A DNA stretch of 64,000 nucleotides, taken from Lentzea sp. NEAU-D7. Its GTDB lineage: Bacteria; Actinomycetota; Actinomycetes; Mycobacteriales; Pseudonocardiaceae. Numbering within the stretch: the first letter of the stretch is position 1; the number at the start of each line of letters is the position of its first letter. Under the pieces are notes generated by a model that was not told where the DNA came from, made no database searches, and saw nothing but the letters and a program-made list of their open reading frames with translations. The DNA lies in contig NZ_JAPJDL010000011.1 of assembly GCF_026242055.1 (NCBI RefSeq), positions 62,001 through 126,000 of the forward strand. Direction: 5' to 3'. A program made the position numbers and the translations under genes. Shown piece after piece: positions 25,066 to 33,591 of this stretch.

Positions 25066-25328
25066 ATGAATTGGAAGCTCATCGAAGGCGAACCCGGCAT
25101 CACCTCCACCCACAGGGATGACAGTGGACAAATCGTCTGAAGCCGCCGAGGTGTTCCCTGAGCGTGCTCCGAGACGCGATCAAGGAGCTTTCCGGGTGCA
25201 TCGCCGAAGGTGATCTCGACGAGGCCAGGCATCCGCTCGCGGAGATCGAGTCCGTCGTTTCGGCGATGATGTCCACGTACGAGGACGCGTCTCGGGCACG
25301 CGGGTTCAAGCTGCCCTACGCCACCTGA
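25066..25328 (+). pseudogene. probable frameshifted small gene
   Basis: A first frame from ATG 25066 (MNWKLIEGEPGITSTHRDDS then GQIV) ends at TGA 25138-25140. A second, well-coded frame follows (25164-25328; LRDAIKELSGCIAEGDLDEA, ending GFKLPYAT). Together they look like one helical protein of about 85 residues split by a frameshift, though two separate micro-ORFs are possible. The antisense frame over the same DNA has poor codon use. Confidence 0.4.
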
Positions 25329-25429
25329 TCGCGGTGAGCGATCGGTTGTGATGTGGCGGGGTGGTGCTCATGGTGAGCGCTGCCCTGGTACTTCGGTGCG
25401 GTGGCCGCCTTCGTAGCGTCAGTGGCGTG

Positions 25430-25611
25430 ACGGACAACAAGATCTTCTTCCCGAGGTTCGTGCTGTGCAGAGCGAGGATTGCTCCGACACAGCACGGCGA
25501 CCTCTTACCGCAGCACCAGCAGTTCGACATCCTTGGCCGCCGATGAGCGGCCGAGGAGAACCATCAGCCGCAGAGCCAGACGAAGGTCAGGTACAGCAGT
25601 AGTAACGCCAC
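25430..25611 (-). pseudogene. degraded integrase-type transposase N-terminus
   Basis: From GTG 25611 the minus strand reads MALLLLYLTFVWLCG before a stop. In another frame it continues AAKDVELLVLR, stop, EVAVLCRSNPR. Joined across stops and a shift this matches the start of rve-type IS transposases (LLYL..VRLCG.., KDVELLVLRHEVAVLRR.NPRPR). Only this N-terminal stub remains and no inverted repeats were recognised. The rest of 25329-25664 holds nothing else that I can support. Confidence 0.55.
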
Positions 25612-25664
25612 ACCTCACGATCATGCCCCTGCACCCTGGTCCACGATCGCCGCAGATCCGCGGG

Positions 25665-26780
25665 TCAGTGCGGCGTCGACGACAGAGGAACCCACTCCGT
25701 CTTCACCGTGACCGCGTCCAGGGCGTCCGGCAACGGCGTCACGCCCAGGCCCGGACCGGTCGGCACGGTCAGGTGCCCGTCCTCCAGCACGAACGGCTCG
25801 GTGACGTCCATCTGGTAGTAGCGGTCCGACGCCGAGGTGTCGCCGGGCAGCGTGCAGCCGGGCAACGCCGCCAGCGCCACGTTCGCGGCACGGCCGATGC
25901 CGGTCTCCAGCATTCCGCCGCACCACACCGCGATCCCGTGCGCCGCGCAGACGTCGTGGATGCGCCGGGCCTCCAGATAGCCGCCGACCCGGCCGGGCTT
26001 GATGTTGACGATCTGGCAGGCGCCGAGCTTGATCGCGTCGGCGGCCGAGGACGCCGAGGTGATCGACTCGTCGAGGCAGATCGGTGTCCGGACGACCTTG
26101 GCGAGTTCGGCGTGCGCGAGCAGTTCCTCCTCGTCCAGCGGCTGTTCGATCAGCAGCAGGTCGAACGGGTCGAGCTTCGCGAGGTGCCGGGCGTCGCCGA
26201 GCGTGTAGGCGGTGTTCGCGTCGACCTGCAGCAGCACGTCGTCGCCGAAACGCTCGCGCACGGCCCGCACGGGCTCGACGTCCCAGCCCGGTTCGATCTT
26301 CAGCTTGATCCGCGCGTAGCCCTCGTCGACGTAGCCGCCGACCGCGTCCAGGAGTTCCGGGACGGAGTTCATGATCCCTACGGACACCCCGCACGGCACG
26401 CGGTCGCGGACGGCGCCCAGCTCGCGGCCGAACGATACCCCGCGCGCCCGCAGTTCGGCGTCCAGGACGGCCATCTCCAGCGCTGCCTTGGCCATCCGGT
26501 GCCCGCGGAACCTCGCCAGCCGCGGGGCCACCGAGATGCCGTCGATCGGCCCGGTCAGCGCCGGGATCAGGAACCGCCGCAGCACGTCCGCGCAGCCCTC
26601 CATGTACTCGTTGGAGTACACCGGGTCGGCCATCGCGACGCATTCGCCCCAGCCCTCGCCCTCGTCCGTGACTGCGCGCAGCAGCAGCAACTGCCGCACG
26701 GTCTGCGTGCCGAACGAGGTGCGGAACGGCGACTTCAGCGGCATCTCGATCCAGCGGATCTCCACCCCGGTCAACTTCAC
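25665..26780 (-). CDS. N-acylamino acid racemase / o-succinylbenzoate synthase family enzyme
   Basis: A 371-aa enolase-superfamily protein. Catalytic lysines K159/K161 (RIKLKIEPG) and K261 (NIKPGRVGGYLEA) flank the metal ligands D187 (VDANTAY), E212 (IEQPL) and D237 (LDESI). The CGVSVGI strand is typical of the OSBS/NSAR group, and residue spacing matches the Amycolatopsis N-acylamino acid racemase within two positions. Here the neighbours are a GNAT acyltransferase and an M20 deacylase rather than menaquinone genes, so racemisation of N-succinyl (or acyl) amino acids is the likely role. GTG 26780 follows AGGAG and overlaps the GNAT stop (GTGA). It is the last gene of the operon. Confidence 0.88.
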   Translation of the reverse strand: MKLTGVEIRWIEMPLKSPFRTSFGTQTVRQLLLLRAVTDEGEGWGECVAMADPVYSNEYMEGCADVLRRFLIPALTGPIDGISVAPRLARFRGHRMAKAALEMAVLDAELRARGVSFGRELGAVRDRVPCGVSVGIMNSVPELLDAVGGYVDEGYARIKLKIEPGWDVEPVRAVRERFGDDVLLQVDANTAYTLGDARHLAKLDPFDLLLIEQPLDEEELLAHAELAKVVRTPICLDESITSASSAADAIKLGACQIVNIKPGRVGGYLEARRIHDVCAAHGIAVWCGGMLETGIGRAANVALAALPGCTLPGDTSASDRYYQMDVTEPFVLEDGHLTVPTGPGLGVTPLPDALDAVTVKTEWVPLSSTPH

Positions 26781-27577
26781 GAACTGCTCCTGTCCACGAC
26801 GTACCAGCCTGACCTGTCGAACCCGGTGACGCGGGCGCCGCTCGCGAGCAGCCCGCCGAGCACCTCCCGCACGGCGTGACGCCACTCGGTGGCCGCGGCC
26901 GGGTTCGCGACCCGCAGCGCCTCGATGTCCGGAGGAACGGCGACCAGCGCGGTGGCGCCCGTGCACGTGCCTCGCACCGGCAGCCCGTCGTCGGAGATCC
27001 CCAGGGCGACCGCGCCCGTGGCGCTGACGACCTTCGGCTGACCGGCGCAGGCGGCGACGACCTCCGGGGCCTGGACCCGCCAGCTGACCAGCAGCCTGTC
27101 GCTCTCGCCGCCGGCGTTGATGTCGTCGTGCATCAGGCCGTAGAAGTCCGGCAGGTACTCGGTCGCGTCCGCGCCGAGCTTGCCGAGGTTGAAGTAGGCG
27201 TTGCGGCGCACCAGCGGGTCGAACGTCCAGGTGACCTCGCGCAGCCCTCGTTCCAGCGCCCACGTCCGCTGGTGCAGCTTCAACGCGTACCCCACGTTGC
27301 GCCCTCGCGCGCCCGCCGCCACGCCGGCGATGTGGCTGTGCAGGGAGCCCGCGTCCGGCGGCGAGCAGAAGCCGATGCACGCGCCGATCAGATCGTCACC
27401 GGCGAACGCGCCCGCGACGTAGCTGCCCGCCTTGGTCATCGCCCGCAGCAGCTCGGCGGTGACCGGGGGAGTGTTGCCGTTCGACCGCCAGATCGACTCG
27501 TAGAGCCGTTGGGTGGCAACGAGTTCGGTGAACTCGGTGAGCTGGCGGACGACGACGTTCTGTGCCACCAGCGTCAT
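26777..27577 (-). CDS. GNAT family N-acyltransferase (COG3375-like)
   Basis: A 266-aa GNAT protein. The acyl-CoA-binding region is HSHIAGVAAGARGRNVGYALKL, followed by EVTWTFDPLVRRNAYFNLGK and DRLLVSWR, a signature of the acyltransferases found beside N-succinylamino acid racemases. In Geobacillus the equivalent enzyme N-succinylates D-amino acids before racemisation. ATGA overlaps join it to the M20 gene before and the racemase after, supporting that pathway here. The acyl donor and amino acid range are not visible in the sequence. Confidence 0.85.
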   Translation of the reverse strand: MTLVAQNVVVRQLTEFTELVATQRLYESIWRSNGNTPPVTAELLRAMTKAGSYVAGAFAGDDLIGACIGFCSPPDAGSLHSHIAGVAAGARGRNVGYALKLHQRTWALERGLREVTWTFDPLVRRNAYFNLGKLGADATEYLPDFYGLMHDDINAGGESDRLLVSWRVQAPEVVAACAGQPKVVSATGAVALGISDDGLPVRGTCTGATALVAVPPDIEALRVANPAAATEWRHAVREVLGGLLASGARVTGFDRSGWYVVDRSSS

Positions 27578-28638
27578 GTCAGCTCCCTCACGAGGGCCGC
27601 GAGCAGCCGGGTGCGCGGGACGAGCTCCGACACCAGCACGTGCTCGTGCTCGGCATGCGCCCCACCGCCGACCGCGCCGAGCCCGTCGAGCGTCGGGACC
27701 CCGGCGCCCGCGGTGAAGTTGCCGTCGGACGCACCGCCGACCGCCGCCTGCGTGATCCCCGGGAGGAACCCCGAAGCCAGCTCGAACAGGGCCGAGGACG
27801 CGGAGAGCTCCATCGGCGGGCGGTTCGGGCCACCGGCCACCTCGACCTTCGCGCCGTCGAGCACGGGCCGCAGCGCCTTCATGTCCTCGTCGACCCGCAA
27901 CTGCTCGGCGAGGTTCCGCACGCGCACGTCCACCATGAACTTCCCTTGCGCGGGAACGGTGTTCGTCGTCGTGCCGGAGGACAGCACGGTCGGCACCACG
28001 GTGGTGCCGGTCGCCGGGTCGGCCAGCTGCGAGACCGCGAGGATCTGGTGCGCCGCCTCGATCGTGGCGTTCACACCGCGTTCGGGTTCGAGCCCGGCGT
28101 GCGAGGCACGGCCGTGCAACGTCACCTCGTACATCGACGTGCCCTTGCGCTCGGTCTTCAGCGCGCCGCCGTCCGCCGAGCCCTCGCAGACCAGTACGGC
28201 CGCGTGCTCCACGGCCTCGGTCTCGATCAGGCCGCGCGACGACGGCGAGCCGACCTCCTCGTCGCCGGTCACGAGAACCGTGACGCCGTCGGGAGAACCC
28301 AGCGACGCGACCGCGTGGAAGATCATCGCCACGCCGGTCTTCATGTCGAAGCAGCCGGGCCCGCGCAGGACGCCGTCCTGCACGCTGAACGGAATCCGTT
28401 CCAGCGTCCCGATCGGCCACACCGTGTCGTGGTGGCCGAGCAGCAACACCCTGCGCGGCCCCGATCCCAGCCGCCACCGCAGATGCGTGCGGCCGTCGAG
28501 CACGATCCGCTCCGGTGCCGCGCCGAGCAGTGCGGCGCCCACCTCGGCGGTGACCTCCGCGCTGCGGGCCACCGCCGCCAGGTCGGTGGACGGCGACTCG
28601 CAGGACACGAGCCGCCCGATGTCGTCGATCAGGTTCAT
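27574..28638 (-). CDS. M20 family metallopeptidase / N-acyl-amino acid deacylase
   Basis: A 354-aa M20 peptidase starting MNLIDDIGRLVSCESPSTDL. Di-zinc site residues are visible: H and D of LLLGHHDTVWP, D of GPGCFDMKTGV, the catalytic EE of TGDEEVGS, and a C-terminal His in HAEHEHV. The lid domain begins near TERKGTSMYEVTLHGRASHA. Its place between the acyltransferase and the peptidases suggests that it removes the acyl group from the L-isomer, completing D-to-L conversion; a carboxypeptidase role is possible. No signal peptide. Both ends overlap neighbours by 4 bp. Confidence 0.87.
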   Translation of the reverse strand: MNLIDDIGRLVSCESPSTDLAAVARSAEVTAEVGAALLGAAPERIVLDGRTHLRWRLGSGPRRVLLLGHHDTVWPIGTLERIPFSVQDGVLRGPGCFDMKTGVAMIFHAVASLGSPDGVTVLVTGDEEVGSPSSRGLIETEAVEHAAVLVCEGSADGGALKTERKGTSMYEVTLHGRASHAGLEPERGVNATIEAAHQILAVSQLADPATGTTVVPTVLSSGTTTNTVPAQGKFMVDVRVRNLAEQLRVDEDMKALRPVLDGAKVEVAGGPNRPPMELSASSALFELASGFLPGITQAAVGGASDGNFTAGAGVPTLDGLGAVGGGAHAEHEHVLVSELVPRTRLLAALVRELT

Positions 28639-31600
28639 CAGGACACCTTCGGGGTGGCGCGGACACCCATGTGCACGTACTGCTCCCCGGTGGGCAGCGA
28701 GTAGAACACCAGGGAGGACCAGCTCTTGGAGTCCGGCCACAGGTAGAGGAAACGCCCGTCACCGGCGGGGACGAGATCGACCGCGGGCGGTTTGGGGAAC
28801 ATGCCCGCCAGCGGACCGGTGGGTGTCACGTCCAGCTGCAGCCCGCTTTCCCCCTCGACGACGTCGAGCCTCATGGAGGCGCGCTCGTACCTGCCGAGGT
28901 AGGGGGAGTTGTCGACGACGGGCGGCTCGGCGGCCGGCACCCTGGGCATCGGCATGTCGAGGTCCGCCAGTTCGGCGAAGATCTCCTCGTACAGTTCCAG
29001 GTACACCTCGCGGGCGGTGTCGCCGTTGGTCAGCAACGTGACCGCGAGGTCGTGCTCCGGCAGGATGCGCAGGAACGCGGACTGCCCGATGGTGTTGCCG
29101 TCGTGGCCGACCAGCCGCTGCCCGTCCCAGCCGAACCGGATCCAGCCGATGCCCCAGGAGTCGCCCAGTGCCTCCGGGTCGGGGACGTCGGTCTGCTTCT
29201 CGGTCATCGCGGCCACCGACGCCTCGGACAGCACCCGCGTGCCGTCCTCGGCCACGCCGCCGTTGAGGTGCATGCGCGCGAACTTCAGCACGTCCTCCGC
29301 ACAGGCGAAGATCGTCCCGGCGGGGCCGAGCGAGCGCGGCAGCATCCACACCGGCGCCGTTTCGAGCTTCTCGTCCTTGGTGACGTGGCCGACCGCGGCG
29401 CGGTGCAGCAGCGCTTCCTCGGGCAACGTGCCCGCGCGGGTGAGTCCGAGAGGGGCGTAGAGCTTCTCGCGCATCGCCACGTCCCACGTCTTGCCGGTGA
29501 GCTTCTCGATCACCCGGCCGGCGAGGACGAAACCGGCGTTGCTGTAGGAGAAGGTCGCGCCGAGCGGGTGGTTCTGGGCGGCGTCGGCGAGCAGTTCGGT
29601 GTAGCGCTCCAGGCAGTCGTCACCGCGGCCGGTGTCGGTGAAGTTGTCGCCGTCGATGCCGCTGGTGTGCGTGAGCAGGTGCCGCATGGTCACCTTCTGC
29701 TCGACCACCGGGTCGGAGAGCTTCAGCTCGGGCAGCACGTCGGTGATCGGCGCGTCGAGGTCGAGCAGACCCTCGTCGACGAGCCGCATGACGACCGTCG
29801 TCGTCCACACCTTGCCCATCGAGCCGATCTGGAAGATCGTGTCGTCGGTGACCTCGACGCCGGTCGACAGGTTCAGCACGCCGTGGTGCGCGAGGATCGT
29901 CTCGCCCTTGTAGAAGATGCCGAGCGCTGCGCCAGGCAGGTCGTGCTTCTTCGAGAGCGCGGAAAGCCTGCGCTGCCAGTGCTTCTGGTCGAGCGGCTTG
30001 CGGTTCTCCGCGTGCTCGCGCACCCAGTCGACCACGCGGCGGTTGAAGTCCTCGCGGTGCGACGGCTTGCCGTTCAGGATGAACAGGTGCGACTCGTCCG
30101 GGTAGAGCACCAGTTCGGCCGGCACGCCGTTGCGGCGCAGCGCGGTGAACCACTGCTCGGCCTGGCCCACGGGACACCGGTCGTCGGCGGCGCCGTGGTA
30201 GATCAGGGTGGGCGTGCGGACGTCGTCGACGCGGGTCAGCGGGGAGAGTTCCGCGAGGTGCGCGCCCTCGCCGCCCAGTTCGAGCTCGGTCACGTAGTGG
30301 CCGCCGTCGGACGTGCCCGCCATGCTGGTCAGGTCGCTGACGACACCGCCCGCGACGGCGGCGGCGAACCGGGTGTCGCGGCTGGTGAGGTAGCAGGTCA
30401 TGTAGCCGCCGTAGCTGTAGCCGGTGACGGTGAGCCTGGCCGGAGCGGCGAGGCCTTCCGCGACGAGCTGGTCGAGCGGTTCCAGGAAGTCCTTGGCGTC
30501 CGCCTTGCCCCACGCGCCGAGGGCCGCCTGGTAGAAGGCCTCGCCGTAGCCGTCGCTGCCGCGCGGGTTGAGCAGCAGCACCGTCCAGCCCTGCTGTGCC
30601 AGCACCTGGTGGTAGAGGTGGATCGGGTCGGCCGTGCCGTTCCACGCGTTGTGCGGGCCGCCGTGGATGTCGAGCAGCAGCGGCGACGGGCCCGTGAGCT
30701 CGGGGTCGCGGACCAGCCAGCCGTGCACGACCGTGCCGTCCGAGATCGTGAACTCGCGTTCCTCGCGCACGATCGGCGTGATCTCGTTGTGTCCGGTGTG
30801 GACGGTGACCTCGCCCGTCTTCAGGTCGACGGTGGCGATCTCGCCGTAGGAGGACGGCGTGCCCAGGACGACGGCGGCGACGTCGCCGGCGACGGAGAGC
30901 CCTGACACGACTCGGGAATCGCCGCCCAGCACCAGACGCGGCACCTCACCGTCTTCCAGGCCGACGGCGTAGAGCTGGGTGCAGCCCCGGTCGCGGGCGC
31001 AGAACAGCACCGTGTTCCCGTGCTGCACGGGCAGACCGCCGGGATAGCCCGACATGCCGGGCATGAGGTTGCGGTCGAGCGATGCCGACAGGGCGCGCAC
31101 CTCGCCGTCCAGCGGCAGGTGCAGGAGGTCGAGGTGGCCGGCGCTCGTGGTGGTGCGCCCGACGACGAGCAGACCTGCCCCGGTCCACGTGACCGTCGCG
31201 GCCTGCCCTTCGGCCAGTCCGGCGACCCGCGGTTCGGCGTGACCGTCGACCTCGACGACGTGCACCGCCGAGCGGAACGTCAGGTCGGAGTCGTCGTCCC
31301 GCGAGGCCGTGAAGGCGAGCTTCGTGCCGTCCGGGGACCACGCGGGCGTGCCCGCGTGCCAGTCGCCGCTGGTCACCTGCCGGACCTCGCGGGTCTCCAG
31401 GTCGAGGACGTGCAGGTGGGCGCGGATGCTGCGCAGGTAGCCGGACCCGTCGGCCTTGTGGGACAGGCGGCTCGTGACGATCGGCGCGGAGGCGTCCGCG
31501 ATGTCGACGGGCGCGGAGAACGCGAGCTTCGTGCCGTCCTCGCTCCACACCGGTGTGCCGGCGCCGAGGGGGAGGGTCGTCAGCTGTTCGGGCTCGCCGT

Positions 31601-31859
31601 CGAGCAGCCAGATCTGGGCAGGTCCGTCCTGGGCGCGCAGGAACGCGATCCTGCCGTCCGGTGACCAGGCGGGTGCCGTGTCGGACTTGCCCCTGGTGAG
31701 CTGCTTCGTCCTGCCGTTCGACACCTTCCAGAGCGCGCGGTCGTCGCGGTCGTTCTCGCGGTCGGTGGTGCGCAGGACGTAGACGACCTCGGTTCCGTCG
31801 GGCGAGATCGCGGGCTGTTCCGGCAGCGCGTGGCCGTACAGGTCCTCGATGGTGGTCAC
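28638..31859 (-). CDS. fusion: S9 prolyl oligopeptidase-type peptidase + serine hydrolase (beta-lactamase/PBP fold)
   Basis: A 1073-aa two-enzyme fusion from GTG 31859 (GAGGGGAT upstream). Residues 1-370 form a seven-bladed beta-propeller (WSPDG repeats). Residues 375-615 are the alpha/beta hydrolase with nucleophile S482 (GYSYGGYM), Asp near 559 (GAADDR) and H591 (DESHLF). Residues 625-1073 are a class C beta-lactamase-like domain with S680-M-G-K683 and Y772-S-N. No signal peptide is present, so both act in the cytoplasm. S9 enzymes cleave short peptides; the PBP-fold half may be a D-aminopeptidase or esterase. This combination within one chain is unusual. It lies between the M19 dipeptidase and the M20 gene. 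Confidence 0.9.
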   Translation of the reverse strand: MTTIEDLYGHALPEQPAISPDGTEVVYVLRTTDRENDRDDRALWKVSNGRTKQLTRGKSDTAPAWSPDGRIAFLRAQDGPAQIWLLDGEPEQLTTLPLGAGTPVWSEDGTKLAFSAPVDIADASAPIVTSRLSHKADGSGYLRSIRAHLHVLDLETREVRQVTSGDWHAGTPAWSPDGTKLAFTASRDDDSDLTFRSAVHVVEVDGHAEPRVAGLAEGQAATVTWTGAGLLVVGRTTTSAGHLDLLHLPLDGEVRALSASLDRNLMPGMSGYPGGLPVQHGNTVLFCARDRGCTQLYAVGLEDGEVPRLVLGGDSRVVSGLSVAGDVAAVVLGTPSSYGEIATVDLKTGEVTVHTGHNEITPIVREEREFTISDGTVVHGWLVRDPELTGPSPLLLDIHGGPHNAWNGTADPIHLYHQVLAQQGWTVLLLNPRGSDGYGEAFYQAALGAWGKADAKDFLEPLDQLVAEGLAAPARLTVTGYSYGGYMTCYLTSRDTRFAAAVAGGVVSDLTSMAGTSDGGHYVTELELGGEGAHLAELSPLTRVDDVRTPTLIYHGAADDRCPVGQAEQWFTALRRNGVPAELVLYPDESHLFILNGKPSHREDFNRRVVDWVREHAENRKPLDQKHWQRRLSALSKKHDLPGAALGIFYKGETILAHHGVLNLSTGVEVTDDTIFQIGSMGKVWTTTVVMRLVDEGLLDLDAPITDVLPELKLSDPVVEQKVTMRHLLTHTSGIDGDNFTDTGRGDDCLERYTELLADAAQNHPLGATFSYSNAGFVLAGRVIEKLTGKTWDVAMREKLYAPLGLTRAGTLPEEALLHRAAVGHVTKDEKLETAPVWMLPRSLGPAGTIFACAEDVLKFARMHLNGGVAEDGTRVLSEASVAAMTEKQTDVPDPEALGDSWGIGWIRFGWDGQRLVGHDGNTIGQSAFLRILPEHDLAVTLLTNGDTAREVYLELYEEIFAELADLDMPMPRVPAAEPPVVDNSPYLGRYERASMRLDVVEGESGLQLDVTPTGPLAGMFPKPPAVDLVPAGDGRFLYLWPDSKSWSSLVFYSLPTGEQYVHMGVRATPKVS

Positions 31860-32887
31860 GATGCGGATCCCCTCAGTTCGGAACGGAACAGGTCGAGCAC
31901 GTTCTGGCCCAGGACGCGGACGATGTCGGCCTCGGGCCATCCCCTCTTCTGCAGTGCCTCGGTCACCAGCGGCAGTCCCGCCGGCCCTTCCAACCCTGGC
32001 AGGAACCGGTCCGTCGGGACGCCTTCGATGAACTGGGCCTCGCAGCACGGCGGTGTGACGTCCTCGAGGACCTCCTTGACGAAGTCCGGGCCCAGGCCGA
32101 CGTGGCGCACGCCCATGACGCCCGCGATGTGCTCGATGTGGTCGACCAGGCGGCCGATCGTGAAGTCGGACTCGTGCAGGAACGGCGCGAAGAAGTTCAC
32201 GCACACCACGCCGCCGTTGTCCGCGATGCCCTTGAGCTGGGCGTCGGTCAGGTTGCGGTGGTGGTCGCGCAACGCCCGCGCCGACGAGTGCGTCGCCATC
32301 ACCGGACGGGTCGAGAGCTCCAGCACGTGGTCGACGCCCGCCGCGCTCAGGTGGCTGACGTCGAAGATCATGCCGAGGCGTTCCATCTCGGCGTGCGCGG
32401 CGACGCCGGCCCTGGTCAGCCTGCTGCCGGTGGCGTCCTCGCCGCTGCCGTCGGCCAGCGCGGTGCGGCCGAAGTGCGCAAGGGACGCGATCCGCACGCC
32501 CAGCCGGTACAGGGTCTCCAGCAGCTCGACGTCCTCACCGACGCCCGGCGCGCTCTCCAGCGCGAGCACGAGCGCGATCTGGTCGTTCGCCAGCGCCTGG
32601 TCGATGTCGGTGCCGTCGAAGCAGAGCCTGGTCTCCGGGCTCGCCTCGGCGATGCGGTGGGCCGCCTCGACCATCCGCAGCGTCTGCCTGAGGGCGCCCT
32701 CCGGCCGGAACACGTCGTCGATGAACACCGGCAGCACCTGCAGGTCGACGCCGCCCGCGTGCAACTGCGGCAGCCAGCGTTCGCGGAAGTGCGGCACCCA
32801 CCGCTCGACCGGGCGGTGGACGATGGCGTCCAACAGGTCGTTGTGGGTGTCCGCGACGACGCTGCGCCCGTGCAGATCGTCGATCAT
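31856..32887 (-). CDS. membrane dipeptidase, M19 (renal dipeptidase) family
   Basis: A 343-aa amidohydrolase-fold dipeptidase with the zinc ligands DTHND near the N-terminus, the bridging Glu in LALESA, the DVSHLS and ATHSSARAL His motifs, and GLGPDF in place of the usual G-S-D-F-D-G. M19 enzymes hydrolyse dipeptides and tolerate D-residues at the C-terminal position. No signal peptide or anchor is seen, so it probably works on imported dipeptides. ATGA/GTGA overlaps join it to the DppF gene and the S9 fusion. Confidence 0.9.
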   Translation of the reverse strand: MIDDLHGRSVVADTHNDLLDAIVHRPVERWVPHFRERWLPQLHAGGVDLQVLPVFIDDVFRPEGALRQTLRMVEAAHRIAEASPETRLCFDGTDIDQALANDQIALVLALESAPGVGEDVELLETLYRLGVRIASLAHFGRTALADGSGEDATGSRLTRAGVAAHAEMERLGMIFDVSHLSAAGVDHVLELSTRPVMATHSSARALRDHHRNLTDAQLKGIADNGGVVCVNFFAPFLHESDFTIGRLVDHIEHIAGVMGVRHVGLGPDFVKEVLEDVTPPCCEAQFIEGVPTDRFLPGLEGPAGLPLVTEALQKRGWPEADIVRVLGQNVLDLFRSELRGSAS

Positions 32888-33591
32888 GAAGCCTCCAGCC
32901 TCGTGTGCCGTCTGGGCGCGGCCGCGAGCAGCTCGCGCGTGTACTCGTGCCGCGGGTCTTCGAGCACCCGCGCGGCGGGCCCCTCCTCGACGATCCGGCC
33001 CGCCTTCATCACCGCGATGCGGTCGCTCACGTACCGCACGACCGCGAGGTTGTGCGAGATGAACAGCATGGAGAGGCCGAGCTGTCGTTGCAGGTCCCGC
33101 ACGAGGTTCAGCACGGCGCCCTGCACGGACACGTCGAGCGCGGACGTGATCTCGTCGGCGATGACGACCCTGGGACGTCCGGCCAGCGCCCTGGCGAGCG
33201 CGACGCGTTGCCGTTGCCCGCCGGAGAGCCTCGCCGGCAGTGCCGTGGCCCGGCCGGGGTCGAGGTTCACCAGGTCGAGCAGCCGCGCGACCTCCGCCTT
33301 CTTGTCGGTGCCTCTCGGCATGGCCTCGGCGATCGAGTTGCCGATGCTCATCCTCGGGTCGAGCGAGGAGTACGGGTCCTGGAAGACCATCTGGACCTTG
33401 CCGTCCGCGCTGATGTGGCCCGAGGTGGGCTTGCGCAGACCGACCGCGGTGGCGGCGAGCGTCGACTTGCCCGACCCCGACTCGCCGACGAGGCCCATGA
33501 CCTGCCCGGCCGGCACGGTGAGGCTGACGTCGTCGACGGCCGTGTGGTGGCCGAAGCGGACGGTGACGTTGGTGAAGACGAGTTCGCTCAT
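32884..33591 (-). CDS. peptide ABC transporter ATP-binding protein (DppF-like)
   Basis: A 235-aa ATPase with Walker A GESGSGKST, the Q-loop MVFQDPYSSLDPRM, signature LSGGQRQRVALARAL and Walker B VVIADEITSALD with the H-loop SHN. It is shorter than usual DppF/OppF proteins and stops at the ARRxYTRELLAAAP segment, lacking the C-terminal Cys-Pro domain that the DppD half of the neighbouring fusion does have. It powers peptide import with that fusion. The start MSELVFTNV overlaps the preceding stop. Confidence 0.9.
   Translation of the reverse strand: MSELVFTNVTVRFGHHTAVDDVSLTVPAGQVMGLVGESGSGKSTLAATAVGLRKPTSGHISADGKVQMVFQDPYSSLDPRMSIGNSIAEAMPRGTDKKAEVARLLDLVNLDPGRATALPARLSGGQRQRVALARALAGRPRVVIADEITSALDVSVQGAVLNLVRDLQRQLGLSMLFISHNLAVVRYVSDRIAVMKAGRIVEEGPAARVLEDPRHEYTRELLAAAPRRHTRLEAS

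Noticed and set aside
24987-25232. 81-codon minus-strand ORF
   Set aside because: Codon third positions are not G/C-biased in this frame, there is no family match, and it overlaps better-coded plus-strand pieces.
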